In this document: positions 16,202 through 25,435 of the stretch, piece after piece
Layout: each line of letters starts with the position of its first letter
Position numbering within the stretch: the first letter of the stretch is position 1
From: Gloeotrichia echinulata CP02
GTDB taxonomy: Bacteria; Cyanobacteriota; Cyanobacteriia; Cyanobacteriales; Nostocaceae
Length of the DNA stretch: 64,000 bases
Direction of reading: 5' to 3'
Assembly (NCBI GenBank): GCA_038087035.1
Contig: CP051187.1
Location: forward strand, 4,345,001-4,409,000
Made by a program: the position numbers and the translations under genes
Notes under the pieces: model-generated
What the model was told of the DNA's origin: nothing
The model's input: only the letters and a program-made list of their open reading frames with translations
Database searches by the model: none

Positions 16202-17617
16202 TTAAGCATCGTAATAGAGGTAAAACTCGTAGGGATGAGGACGCAGCTGCAACTGCTTGACTTCGTTAGCTAGCTTGTAGTCAATCCAGTTTTGGATAAA
16301 GTCTTCGGTGAACACGCCTGATTCGGTTAAGAAAGCGTGATCCTTTTCTAGTGCTTCCAAGGCCAATTCTAAAGAACCGGGAGTAGAAGGAACCTTCGCC
16401 AGTTCTTCTGGAGAGAGTTCATAGATGTTTTTATCTAAGGGTTCACCGGGATGAATTTTGTTCTTAATCCCATCGATACCTGCACATAGCATGGCTGCAA
16501 ATGCCAAGTAGGGGTTAGAAGTAGCATCTGGACAACGGAACTCTAAGCGCTTGGCTTTGGGGTTAGTTCCAGACAGAGGAATCCGCACAGAAGCCGAACG
16601 GTTTCCTTGGGAGTAAGCCAAGTTCACGGGTGCTTCATAACCAGGTACGAGGCGCTTGTAAGAGTTGGTGCTGGGGTTGGTGATTGCCAACAGCGCTGGT
16701 GCGTGCTTGAGGATACCACCAATGTAGTACAATGCCATGTCACTCAAACCAGCATACTTATCACCTGCAAACAGAGGCTTGCCATCTTTCCAGATAGACT
16801 GGTGAGTGTGCATCCCGGAACCGTTGTCACCAAACAGTGGTTTAGGCATGAAGGTAACGGTTTTGCCGTATTTCTTGGCAACGTTCTTGATGACATATTT
16901 GTAAATCATCAACCAGTCAGCAGCTTCGATCAACTTACCAAAGCGGAAACCGAGTTCGCACTGACCACCAGTAGCCACTTCATGGTGATGCTTTTCAATG
17001 GGTACACCTAGTTTTGCCATTGTTAACAGCATTTCTGTACGGATATCTTGGAAAGAATCCGTGGGCGAAACTGGGAAGTAACCTTCTTTAAAGCGTGGTT
17101 TGTAGGCTAGGTTAGGGCTTTCATCTTTACCGGAATTCCAACTACCTTCTTGAGAGTCTAAGAAGTAGTAGCCTTCGTTAGCGGTTTGTGCAAAACGGGC
17201 ACTATCAAAGATAAAGAATTCTGCTTCAGGGCCAAAGAAGGCTGTGTCACCAAGACCAGTGGACACGAGATAATCTACTGCTTTCTGAGCAATAACCCGT
17301 GGGCAACGGTTGTACCATTCGCCTGTACGTGGTTCTTTAATGCTACAAATTATACTTAATGTCGGAACTTTATCAAAGGGGTCGATCCAGGCAGTGTTCG
17401 GATCGAGAACCATTGTCATGTCCGATTCGTTGATCGCTTTCCAACCCCGGATGCTGGAACCGTCGAAAGGTACGCCATCAGTGAATGAACTCTCATCGAT
17501 TTGGTTCTGGTACACAGTCAAGTGCTGCCAAGTGCCTACTGTATCGATGAATTTGAGATCAATCAGTTCAATCTTTTCGTCTTGAATTTTCTTCAAGAGT
17601 TCTTGTGGGGTTGTCAT
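16202..17617 (-). CDS. glnA: Glutamine synthetase type I
   Basis: 471 residues, full length. Makes glutamine from glutamate, ammonium and ATP, the entry of nitrogen into metabolism through GS-GOGAT. Family marks: DGSSIRGW near residue 53, the metal and substrate segments FFGPEAEFF and EKHHHEVATGGQCE, the ATP-binding-type MPKPLFGDNGSGMHTHQS, and NPSTNSYKRLVPGYEAPV. The tyrosine loop (NIYEL, about 403-407) is present, but cyanobacterial GS is controlled by gif-encoded inhibitors instead of adenylylation. NtcA site and TAGGAT -10 box upstream; clear terminator downstream; gifA convergent. Confidence 0.98.
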   Translation of the reverse strand: MTTPQELLKKIQDEKIELIDLKFIDTVGTWQHLTVYQNQIDESSFTDGVPFDGSSIRGWKAINESDMTMVLDPNTAWIDPFDKVPTLSIICSIKEPRTGEWYNRCPRVIAQKAVDYLVSTGLGDTAFFGPEAEFFIFDSARFAQTANEGYYFLDSQEGSWNSGKDESPNLAYKPRFKEGYFPVSPTDSFQDIRTEMLLTMAKLGVPIEKHHHEVATGGQCELGFRFGKLIEAADWLMIYKYVIKNVAKKYGKTVTFMPKPLFGDNGSGMHTHQSIWKDGKPLFAGDKYAGLSDMALYYIGGILKHAPALLAITNPSTNSYKRLVPGYEAPVNLAYSQGNRSASVRIPLSGTNPKAKRLEFRCPDATSNPYLAFAAMLCAGIDGIKNKIHPGEPLDKNIYELSPEELAKVPSTPGSLELALEALEKDHAFLTESGVFTEDFIQNWIDYKLANEVKQLQLRPHPYEFYLYYDA

Positions 17618-17742
17618 TATAACTCCTTCTCTGCCAATTAACTAAACTAAAACCAGAATCTTTAAACCATGCTGACCCTGCTGTGATGAACTAAATTGTC
17701 GCACACCTGCAATATCCTAAAGAGTAGACATTAGGAAATTTT

Positions 17743-17756
17743 GTAGCCTTTGTTAC
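17743..17756 (-). promoter_or_regulatory. NtcA-binding site of the glnA promoter
   Basis: GTA-GCCTTTGT-TAC, within TGTA-N8-TACA, 126 bp before the glnA start. On the minus strand a TAGGAT -10-like box (TAN3T) follows about 23 bp downstream, the class II spacing typical of NtcA-activated promoters. Confidence 0.85.
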
Positions 17757-17999
17757 AGAATCTTGAATTTGCAACTTAAATTAACCTTTCCGTAACCATT
17801 TGCACAAAACAGGAAAGTTCATCTCATGGGGACAACTTTGGCATAGAATCCTTTAATAGCGGATAGATTGTTTTTGTGCCAAATCCAAATATATATATTT
17901 TTTTATATATTTTGATTAATTGGCACAAAAGGCTGCTGGTGCGTAACTGCAGCCAAATAAATATCAAACCATAAATAGTAATGATTGGGAGAAAAAGAA

Positions 18000-18509
18000 A
18001 TGCGTGATGCAGTAACAACTTTAATTAAGAATTATGACGTAGTTGGGCGGTATTTTGATCGGAATGCGATCGACAGCCTCAAGTCTTATTTTGAAAGTGG
18101 TACAGCTAGAGTCCAAGCAGCGGCGATAATCAATTCCAATGCGGCTGGAATTGTCAAGCAGGCTGGTTTGAAGTTATTTGAAGAACTGCCAGAGTTGATA
18201 CGTCCTAGTGGAAATGCGTATACAACTCGTCGTTATGCGGCTTGTCTGCGAGATTTAGACTACTACCTGCGCTACGCCACCTATGCTTTAGTTGCGGGTA
18301 ACACAAATGTGTTGGATGAGCGCGTGCTGCAAGGGCTGCGGGAAACTTACAATTCCTTGAGCGTACCTATTAGTCCGACGGTTCGTGGTATCCAAATTAT
18401 CAAGGATATCGTTAAGGAACAAGTTGCGGCGGCTGGTGTAGCTAATGTTGCCTTTGTGGATGAGCCATTTGACCACTTAACCCGTGAGTTGAGCGAGACT
18501 GATATTTAG
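18000..18509 (+). CDS. apcF: Allophycocyanin beta-18 subunit
   Basis: 169 residues. A variant allophycocyanin beta subunit that sits with the core-membrane linker in the terminal-emitter trimers of the phycobilisome core. MRDAVTTLIKNYDVVGRYFD starts as in ApcF, and the bilin site RRYAACLRDLDYYLRYA (Cys about 82) is intact. The ATG at 18000 has GGGAGAAA in front; an in-frame ATG at 17985 is less likely. It diverges from glnA by 382 bp and is a single gene, as usual for apcF. Confidence 0.93.
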   Translation: MRDAVTTLIKNYDVVGRYFDRNAIDSLKSYFESGTARVQAAAIINSNAAGIVKQAGLKLFEELPELIRPSGNAYTTRRYAACLRDLDYYLRYATYALVAGNTNVLDERVLQGLRETYNSLSVPISPTVRGIQIIKDIVKEQVAAAGVANVAFVDEPFDHLTRELSETDI

Positions 18510-19073
18510 CCAGTCACAAAAACATCACGGGTCGTGTAGAAGCCACTTGGCAATAGATGCGTGGAGGAAACACGCCACGGCTTGTTTTAACAAGTGTGGA
18601 AAATGATATGATCAAATTGTGAGTAGGAATAACCATCTACGTGTTGAAGTGTTTTGTAAGGAGTAACCCCTGATTTACCTCGCATTCGCACAGGTTGCGA
18701 TTCTGGGTAAAACTTGTAATGGGAAAACATGAAGCGTACCGAACTGGCGTTGTGATGGACTCGGAAAACAAAAAAAAGAAAAGTAAGCGCAATTGCAATA
18801 CCTTTGGGTAGTTGTTTTGAGCGTCTAGGGGGATACTTGACTATCCCTTTTAAGCAAGTCTTAAAGAATCTCAGTGTCTTTAGACCTGAGAGTGTCAAAG
18901 GCTACCCTACAAGAAAGATAATAGAGCGATCGCACTTTGACTTCTTGCCAAGGTGCGTTTGCTTTTTTCCGTAGACGCGGGGTGGGGCTTTAGCATTGCT
19001 AAACCGCTACGTCCCCCACCCTATGGGTAGATATACGCGACAATAGAAGTTGCCCATATTTGAGGCGCTAGCT
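18510..19073. other. Gap of 560 bp without a convincing gene
   Basis: No frame here resembles a known protein. A possible structured stretch lies at 18670-18720 (TTTACC pairing with GGTAAA around an inner CGCA/TGCG). Another hairpin (GGGTGGGG/CCCCCACCC, about 18980-19021) stands before the DUF29-like gene. A 103-codon minus-strand frame (18587-18898) is open, but I see no support for it. Confidence 0.4.
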
Positions 19074-19508
19074 ATGGAAGAATTATTAACCCTGAAAGAC
19101 TTGCTGGTTCAAGGCGATGTTCAAGGCGCTTTGATGATTGTGGAAGAATTAACCGAAATGAGCCGAAATGATATCATCAAGACGATTCGTAGCTATGCTG
19201 TGATTCTCCTGTTGCATTTGATTAAACAACAAGCTGAAAATCGTTCTACTCGCTCTTGGGATGTGTCAATTCGGAATTCTGTTAGGGAAATTCAGCGAGA
19301 AAATAAGCGGCGTCAGGCTGGAGGTTATTATCTCACACCAGAAGAACTATGGGAGACTTTGGTAGAAGCTTATTCAAATGCCATTGATCAAGCTTCCCTG
19401 GAAGTTGAAGAAGGTCGTTATGAGCTAGAGGAATTGGAAAAGCTGGTTAACCAAGAAGAAATTCTCAATCGTGCTTTAGGTCTAATATTACCAGGAGAGT
19501 CCAGTTAA
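19074..19508 (+). CDS. DUF29-like protein
   Basis: 144 residues from the ATG at 19074 (a TTG nine codons earlier is also in frame). RSTRSWDVSIRNSVREI resembles the conserved block of the cyanobacterial DUF29 family; the rest is helical and acidic, including a Glu-rich C-terminus. Function unknown. The stop TAA is followed at once by the TTG start of tlyA, so the two are probably translated together. Confidence 0.6.
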   Translation: MEELLTLKDLLVQGDVQGALMIVEELTEMSRNDIIKTIRSYAVILLLHLIKQQAENRSTRSWDVSIRNSVREIQRENKRRQAGGYYLTPEELWETLVEAYSNAIDQASLEVEEGRYELEELEKLVNQEEILNRALGLILPGESS

Positions 19509-20321
19509 TTGGTTAAACAACGACTTGATATATTATTAGTAGAGTTAAATTTATGTGCTTCTCGCGCCTTAGCACAGCGGCTAATTCAAGCGGGGGAAGT
19601 GACTGTTAATCAGCAAGTTGTTGATAAGGCTGGTACAGAAGTTGATATTTTAGCTCAAATTAAGATTAAGGAGCGATCGCGATTTGTTTCTCGTGGCGGA
19701 GAGAAACTGGCGAAGGCTTTAGAATTCTTTACAATTCCTGTAGCGGGACGTATTTGTCTTGATGGTGGAATTTCTACAGGTGGCTTTACTGATTGTTTGT
19801 TACAAGCTGGCGCAATAAAAATTTACGGTATTGATGTCGGTTACGGACAAGTTGATTGGCGTCTGCGAAATGATCAGCGGGTGATTTTGCGGGAACGTAC
19901 CAATTTACGACAGCTACAACCAGCCCAGTTGTATGCTGAGGGTGATCCGATTCCTGATTTGGCAGTAGTCGATGTCTCGTTTATTTCATTAAGTAAGATT
20001 CTACCTGCTTTGTGGTCACTGACGCAACCTCCTAGAGAAGCAGTTTTACTAGTCAAGCCACAGTTTGAAGTTGGAAAGTCTCGTGTGGGAAAAAAAGGCG
20101 TGGTGCGCGATTCTCATGACCAAGCAGACGCGATTTTCCAGGTGTTGCAAGCGGCTCAAGCGCTAGGATGGAAATACAAAGGATTAACTTGGTCGCCGAT
20201 TACTGGACCTGCTGGAAATATCGAATATCTTTTATGGTTGAAAATGGAAAGCGAAACACCAGCGCCAGATTTAGAAGCAATTGAGCAAATTACTCAATCA
20301 GCAATAGCTGATTTGAGATAA
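19509..20321 (+). CDS. tlyA: TlyA-family rRNA 2'-O-methyltransferase
   Basis: 270 residues. N-terminal S4 RNA-binding domain (about 1-60, QRLDILLVELNLCASRALAQ), then an FtsJ-like methyltransferase: SRGGEKLAKAL, the SAM motif DGGISTGGFTDCLL, DVSFISL and VKPQFEVG. Members methylate 16S and/or 23S rRNA and are often called hemolysin A by tradition. Start taken as TTG at 19509, directly after the preceding stop codon; this suggests translational coupling. Convergent with cp12 2 bp later. Confidence 0.9.
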   Translation: MVKQRLDILLVELNLCASRALAQRLIQAGEVTVNQQVVDKAGTEVDILAQIKIKERSRFVSRGGEKLAKALEFFTIPVAGRICLDGGISTGGFTDCLLQAGAIKIYGIDVGYGQVDWRLRNDQRVILRERTNLRQLQPAQLYAEGDPIPDLAVVDVSFISLSKILPALWSLTQPPREAVLLVKPQFEVGKSRVGKKGVVRDSHDQADAIFQVLQAAQALGWKYKGLTWSPITGPAGNIEYLLWLKMESETPAPDLEAIEQITQSAIADLR

Positions 20322-20323
20322 AA

Positions 20324-20602
20324 TTAGACATCATAAATTAAACATTCAATCGCCTCTGGGTGTTCTTCACAGTAAGTTTCGAGTTGGGTTTTGCGTTTTT
20401 TTGTTTGCTGTTGATGGGATTTCTCAGCTTGCAATTCTTCCACAATATCCCACGCTACAGCACAGTCAGGAGAATTATCACCGTTTTGCTCACAGGTTGT
20501 ACGAGCTTCAACAGTGGCGTCTAGAATGGATTTCTCAAGAGTTTTACTTCCATTTAGCTCGGCGTTAACAGCAGCTTGAACTACTTCTGTTGGTTTCTGC
20601 AT
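20324..20602 (-). CDS. cp12: Calvin-cycle switch protein CP12
   Basis: 92 residues. CP12 binds GAPDH and phosphoribulokinase in an inactive complex in the dark. Both redox Cys pairs are present: Cys37 and Cys47 (TTCEQNGDNSPDC) and Cys78 and Cys87 (YCEEHPEAIEC), with the AWDIVEEL core (50-57). The N-terminus is about 20 residues longer than the shortest cyanobacterial CP12. The usual acidic end (YED/YDD) reads YDV here. Start ATG 20600-20602. Confidence 0.92.
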   Translation of the reverse strand: MQKPTEVVQAAVNAELNGSKTLEKSILDATVEARTTCEQNGDNSPDCAVAWDIVEELQAEKSHQQQTKKRKTQLETYCEEHPEAIECLIYDV

Positions 20603-20670
20603 GATAGTTTTACCTTTTTGTATTGAGATAGAAAGAGGACTTACAAAAGTGTCACAGTCAAGGTATCTTG

Positions 20671-20716
20671 TAGTGTTGACTGTTGACTGTTAACTGTTAA
20701 CTGTTAACAGTCAGTA
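20671..20716. repeat. Heptad repeat (GTTGACT / GTTAACT)
   Basis: Short tandem run of GTTGACTGTTGACTGTTAAC type ending in an inverted GTTAACAGTC, so it can fold back. The unit length is 7 bp, as in the STRR repeats of heterocystous cyanobacteria. Confidence 0.7.
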
Positions 20717-20761
20717 GCCTCCACGGATATTTTTCACACCCTAATTAGGATTGCTATAGTT

Positions 20762-20883
20762 CAATACAGTTCAGTTAAGGAAAATTGTCGTAGGGGCACG
20801 GCACGAATAAAATTGTCATTAGAAGAAAAAATCTTGGATGTTCCCTACAGTGTATATCATTAGAGCCTAGCTGAACTGTATTG
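20762..20883. mobile_element. MITE family B, copy 1
   Basis: Ends CAATACAGTTCAGTTA and its complement. A 9-bp direct repeat GCTATAGTT flanks it (20753-20761 and 20885-20893, the right copy one base away). The interior GGAAAATTGTCGTAGGGGCA matches the copies at 36975-37259 and 51749-51874. Here the internal palindrome is partly deleted (GGATGTTCCCTACAG). Confidence 0.85.
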
Positions 20884-20893
20884 TGCTATAGTT

Positions 20894-21358
20894 AGCAAAA
20901 TTTGAGTTATAATCACCCTTGCCTAATCTTTAATGCGACCAAATGTCAAGATTAAATTCACTAGTAATCACTAGTAAAAACGAATCAATTTTTCAATTTT
21001 GTATCTGAGATTGCCAAGCTAAATAAATTCTCAGAAGACTTTGGTAGAAGTTGCTTAACTCTAATATAAACAGCGTAACAAATAGAAAATCAGGTTTTAG
21101 TTATTCTCTATACTTTTGTGGCTTGTCCATGATATTATTGCAGCCAAAAATTCCTGTTATACCTGTCATTACCAGGAATATACAGCCAGGATAAGCTTAT
21201 CTAATTTGGCATCAAGTATACTAAACAAACTGGGAGGCTCCGCCTCCAGTAGCTTGACAAGAGGCAGAGCCTATGAGAAGATATTCCCAGGATGGAGGCT
21301 GGAAGACGACACAAGCCTTTGGGATTATCTTAGTGCCATTCGGTCGAGGGAGTTACAT
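20894..21358. other. Gap of about 460 bp, no convincing gene
   Basis: AT-rich sequence with a GGAGGCTCCGCCTCC palindrome at about 21235-21249. A 101-codon plus-strand frame (21116-21421) runs into the 3' end of the deiminase gene and looks like chance. Confidence 0.4.
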
Positions 21359-23374
21359 TTAAACATCGAAAGTTGCCGGTGGCTTCAGATTCCACCATTT
21401 TTCGGTAAAGGACTCCCGTAGGACATTAGTGCCGCAGTGTACGTCCCCGAATTCCCGAAAGTAGACATCAAAGTCATCAAGAAAGTGACAAACTAGACCA
21501 AGCTTGCCTAGAACATCCTCTACATAAGCTTCAAACTGGCATTTACCCTGGACTTTTGGTCCGTAGGGTTTGGCAATGCCAAGATGCTTACCGAGGACAA
21601 TCATATTCACCATATTCGGCAGGTAAGTTTCCGCTTTAGCGAGTTTTCCCGACTCATAGAGGGCTGGTAAGTCGATAATATCCTCTTCTTCGAGTCCTAG
21701 TTCCTGCTTGAGTACCATGCGATTCCAGTCAATGTATCCCTGGTAACGGTAGTTGTCGCCAGCAAGATCTTTTAGATCGAGCAACTTGGAAACGCTGATA
21801 TCGGCTCGTTTTCGTCCCAGTTCCTTTCCTTCTCGGAGGAGGGCACGACCATGACCATCTTCGTCTAAACCCTTCAATAGAGCATAGCATTTATTTGGAC
21901 TCGCCAGCAAGAGTTTAAATCCTTTGGCAGTAGGTGCAGGCACAAAGCTCATAAATTCATCCACATGACCGACAGTTAGCCAGTCCGAATAAACTTCAAT
22001 CGGTGCCTGTACCTTCTGGGCATAGAGAAAGTCACGCACCGCCCGCATTAAGCGCCGCCCCGCCGTCGCTACAGGCATTGCTCCTCCAAAGATAATCCGA
22101 CCTAGAGGATAGTCAACCCCATTCACTGTGACGGGAGGACTGACCTCCAGATTGCCAAAAGAATCTAGGGAATTGGGCTTGTCTTTACCCCGCGTGACAT
22201 AACCGAAGTCCGGTCCGAGAAGTCCCTTCTCTGGGAAGATATCTAGGCCTCGATTGCGCGGAGAATCGAGAACCACGGGGAGTTTTATCCGAGCAGATTG
22301 GGAGTAGCCAATTTCGGTCTCGTCCTGCATCCATTTATCGCCTCGGTTTAAATCGGGCGGGACTTCCACCAATTTGGCACCGGCTTCCTTGACGACCAGA
22401 GCGAGACTGCGAATAAACTTTTGATTCGAGCCGTCCGCTAGCCGAGAAACGTAAACTTGGATAGGCCGGAGGGTGTTGGGGGTCATGATCCACGGCGCGA
22501 CCCGAAAAACAACGCGATCCGAGTAAAGTTGTCGCTGACGGCGAACTAGGCTCAGGTTGATGGTGACCAGTCCATCAAACCCTACATCTGGATACTGTAG
22601 CCCCTCTACTACCAGCCGGATCTCTCGCTGAATATCTGGTAAGGTTGTTGTGGGAACACCTGGACCGAGCAACTGACGACCCCCTGGGGTGAATCTGTCA
22701 AAGACGCGGATGCGTTTAGCCGCATCATCAGTGACGTGCAAGCGCAGTTCACAACCAGCCGGGAGAACGTCTGGTCCGGGTTGGTTAACGACCATCCGGC
22801 TGAGATCTTTGAGATCGAGAGGCCCGTTAATCCGGTCATCTAAAAAATCCGAGCGATCGCTGGGGCTATTGCGATCCTGATCGTTGTTCACCAGGAGGAC
22901 GGCACCATGTCCATCGGGACCCCATCGCCAATGGGCTTTATCAGGGCTATCTTCCTCAACCCGGTCGTCTCGATCCGCGTCTACATCTAGGCAAATTCGG
23001 AGGGCGGTCAACCGAAGTCGGTAACTGACAAGGGTTTTATCCTGTCTGTCCAAGAAAGAAATCTTGAGGGAGCGATCGTTGATAGCTTCACTGATATTTT
23101 GAGCAGAGATAGCAATCTCAGCGGGCGCTTTGTCTAGGGATAGGATGGTTCCTACGGGTAACGGCTTATCTAATGACAGTGAAGCTACTTCAACTTCACC
23201 CGAAACATCAATTCGCACGGATATAGCTTTTTCTGGGGCTATCTCACGAATGGCTACTCGCTCCACCTGACCAATGACGAGGACATCCTCATAGGTTTGG
23301 GTTCGTATATCCGACTCAGGCTTTGTCTGAGCAGGCTGCATGAGAACGCGAGATAGGTTTAGGAGAGTTCGCAT
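21359..23374 (-). CDS. Protein-arginine deiminase (PAD family)
   Basis: 671 residues, close to the 663 of human PAD4. PADs convert peptidyl arginine to citrulline in a Ca2+-dependent way. All four catalytic residues are visible, at nearly the same numbers as in human PAD4: Asp351 (KWMQDE), His470 and Asp472 (VGHVDEF), Cys647 (GDVHCGTN). An acidic Ca2+-type loop (DVDADRDDRVEED, 130-142) lies in the middle domain. No signal peptide is obvious. Base composition looks more GC-rich than the flanks. No partner gene nearby; the substrate in cyanobacteria is not known. Confidence 0.9.
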   Translation of the reverse strand: MRTLLNLSRVLMQPAQTKPESDIRTQTYEDVLVIGQVERVAIREIAPEKAISVRIDVSGEVEVASLSLDKPLPVGTILSLDKAPAEIAISAQNISEAINDRSLKISFLDRQDKTLVSYRLRLTALRICLDVDADRDDRVEEDSPDKAHWRWGPDGHGAVLLVNNDQDRNSPSDRSDFLDDRINGPLDLKDLSRMVVNQPGPDVLPAGCELRLHVTDDAAKRIRVFDRFTPGGRQLLGPGVPTTTLPDIQREIRLVVEGLQYPDVGFDGLVTINLSLVRRQRQLYSDRVVFRVAPWIMTPNTLRPIQVYVSRLADGSNQKFIRSLALVVKEAGAKLVEVPPDLNRGDKWMQDETEIGYSQSARIKLPVVLDSPRNRGLDIFPEKGLLGPDFGYVTRGKDKPNSLDSFGNLEVSPPVTVNGVDYPLGRIIFGGAMPVATAGRRLMRAVRDFLYAQKVQAPIEVYSDWLTVGHVDEFMSFVPAPTAKGFKLLLASPNKCYALLKGLDEDGHGRALLREGKELGRKRADISVSKLLDLKDLAGDNYRYQGYIDWNRMVLKQELGLEEEDIIDLPALYESGKLAKAETYLPNMVNMIVLGKHLGIAKPYGPKVQGKCQFEAYVEDVLGKLGLVCHFLDDFDVYFREFGDVHCGTNVLRESFTEKWWNLKPPATFDV

Positions 23375-23396
23375 ATTTTTCCTTTACGTTTCTATG

Positions 23397-23526
23397 GGAG
23401 TACCAAAAAATAAATTACCCAATATTTGAGTCCGTAGGGTGCATCAGTACTAGTAATCTGTTCCTATTTTCAGGTTTTCTCGCTGCTGAGACACCCTACA
23501 AATTGGATATTTTTTTACTTGGAAGT
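23397..23526. repeat. Dispersed repeat H, copy 1
   Basis: About 130 bp with imperfect inverted ends (GTACCAAAAAATAAATTACC at the left, complement of CTTCCAAGTAAAAAAATATC at the right). It is clearly related to 45854-45985 (shared ATATTTGAGTCC, AGGGTGC, TTTTCTCGCT). It lies just upstream of the deiminase start. Confidence 0.75.
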
Positions 23527-23838
23527 GCTTATATAGGTGATCTGTGAAGTTTTCAAATCACACGAATTTTGTCAATTAGAAATTATACTGAAAACTTTGG
23601 CATTGTAGAGGTATTAAGATAACTCTTGTATTGAATTTTGCCAGCGACAATGTAATGATGTGGTGGATCAAGATTACGCCTAGGCGTAGCCCTCCTTCTC
23701 TATGAGACATTGTGCGAATGGCATCGCTTACCTAATTACCTAAAAATTTTGTTTCCAACCCTGAATATACAGCACTTTGGATGTCAATAGACTATGGTAG
23801 GGGCGCAAGGCCTTGCGCCCCTAGGTTGACAACAAATT
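23527..23838. other. Intergenic, no gene seen
   Basis: AT-rich sequence with a GGGGCGCAAGGCCTTGCGCC-type palindrome at about 23799-23822, directly behind the stop of the GTPase gene, where it could act as a terminator. Confidence 0.5.
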
Positions 23839-25242
23839 TCACAGGTCACCAAATTGTCCGCCTAATTCCTGACGCAAACGATACAAAATTGTATTGGGTT
23901 CGACTTGTGAAAGAATTTCTTGAATTACGGTACTTGCGCCTAATTGTCCCCAAGTACAGCCTTGTTCGAGATAGACTTGTGCAGCTTTACCTATGGCGTA
24001 GGCGCCATAACCGGCGATACCAGCCTGGGCGATCGCACTGCCGGCAAAAGTAGTAATATTGATGGGATTATCACCGCTAGTTAAAGCAGCAGTACTCTTC
24101 CCTAAACCTAAGAGAAAACTACTACCTAATTCACCTAACAATAAGCCACCGGAACTCAATAAAATCGTTCTGAAAATCTTTCCGGCTTCATAACCTGTGA
24201 TTGGTAAACCATATAACCGTGCTAGCGAACGAATTAATAATAAATCAGCAATAGCGCCGCCAATAATATCTAAAAAGGCAATAGGATTTAGACCAACTGC
24301 CAAGGCTTTATACTTAGTAAATTGCCAGATAATTTCTTCAGCTTCTTGTTCGCGTGAGTCAATGGTTTTTTGGGCGATCGCAGCTTCTGCATCCCGTGCT
24401 TGAATCAGTGCATTTAAAGCCAACAGCGATCGCCCCTCACGATTGAGAATATTGAGAATAGTCTGCTGTAGTTCTTCTATTTGCTGTGGTGGTGTCTCCA
24501 ATTCATAACTGACGCGACCATCAGGCCATTCCACCCTTACTTCCATTGGTGCTGGTTCAGCAGCCACCATGACAATTTCATCCGGTAGTAGTGGCTTGGC
24601 TTGGGGAGCCACTGCGGTCTTGGGGTTTCCCAAGGTAGACCAAGTGGCGTGATGACCTGCACCCAATTGTTGTAAATTTTTGTAAATCGCTGCGCGATCT
24701 GTATCTGGGTAGAGGTCTATCTTATTAAACACCAAAATCAGGGGTTTTTGTGACTGCCGCAATTCTAGTAGTGCTTGATACTCTGTTTGGGTAATATCAC
24801 CAGAAACTACAAATAAGATTAAATCAGCCTGAAACACCACATCTCGCGCCATTTGCGCCCGTGATTCGCCCTCAATTTCATCTAAACCAGGAGTATCAAT
24901 TAATTCTACCTGAACCTTACCGCCAGGCTGCCATCGTACCGAACGAGGCCATTGGGTGACACCGTTTAACGGGCCTGTTTGCAAAATTCTATCACCCAGC
25001 AAGGCATTCAACACCGCCGACTTGCCACGACTCACCAAACCAAAAGCAGCAATTCTAATCACGTTCGAGTCTAGCTTATTGAGTGTGGCGCTCAAAGCTT
25101 CTAATTCCGGCTTCACCAAACCAACTAATTCCGGGTTCGATGACAGCTTTCCTGATTTACGAAGATATCCATACCAAGACAAAGCTTGGCGGAGACTAGC
25201 ACGAGCGCGGTTTAAATGAGTTTCTTGCAGGTTATTACGCAC
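23839..25242 (-). CDS. Era/dynamin-like GTPase with membrane (DUF697-type) C-terminus
   Basis: 467 residues from a GTG at 25240-25242. G1 GLVSRGKSAVLNALLG, G3 DTPGLDEI and G4 NKIDLYP are clear. The C-terminal third contains glycine/alanine-rich hydrophobic segments (FLDIIGGAIADLLL, LGSSFLLGLG, FAGSAIAQAGIAGYGAYAIG) typical of DUF697 membrane domains. Function unknown; family members are linked to membrane-associated GTPase roles. The frame stays open 39 codons further upstream, but that part is made of a heptad-like ATCCAAA repeat, so I placed the start at the GTG of VRNNLQETHL. Confidence 0.85.
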   Translation of the reverse strand: MRNNLQETHLNRARASLRQALSWYGYLRKSGKLSSNPELVGLVKPELEALSATLNKLDSNVIRIAAFGLVSRGKSAVLNALLGDRILQTGPLNGVTQWPRSVRWQPGGKVQVELIDTPGLDEIEGESRAQMARDVVFQADLILFVVSGDITQTEYQALLELRQSQKPLILVFNKIDLYPDTDRAAIYKNLQQLGAGHHATWSTLGNPKTAVAPQAKPLLPDEIVMVAAEPAPMEVRVEWPDGRVSYELETPPQQIEELQQTILNILNREGRSLLALNALIQARDAEAAIAQKTIDSREQEAEEIIWQFTKYKALAVGLNPIAFLDIIGGAIADLLLIRSLARLYGLPITGYEAGKIFRTILLSSGGLLLGELGSSFLLGLGKSTAALTSGDNPINITTFAGSAIAQAGIAGYGAYAIGKAAQVYLEQGCTWGQLGASTVIQEILSQVEPNTILYRLRQELGGQFGDL

Positions 25243-25249
25243 TGGGTTG

Positions 25250-25410
25250 GCTGGAGTCAAACGATTTTGGATTTTGGATTTTGGATTTTGGATTGACCCC
25301 GACCACAAGGGTACCTTGCTCGAGGATTTTGGATTTGGGATTTTGGATTTGTTAGGCACACAAGGGGCTTTGCTCGAACCGAAACAATCTAAAATCTAAA
25401 ATCTAAAATT
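25250..25410. repeat. TTTTGGATT-type short repeats
   Basis: Runs of GATTTTGGATTTTGG and AAATCTAAAATCTAAAAT. They extend the reading frame of the GTPase upstream without looking like protein. Confidence 0.6.
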
Positions 25411-25435
25411 GGCTTGGTCGAGATGAAATAGAGGT

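Noticed and set aside
18587..18898. 103-codon minus-strand frame
   Set aside because: No ribosome-binding site, no recognisable family, odd composition.
21116..21421. 101-codon plus-strand frame
   Set aside because: It overlaps the deiminase 3' end, includes a repeat palindrome, and matches nothing I know.
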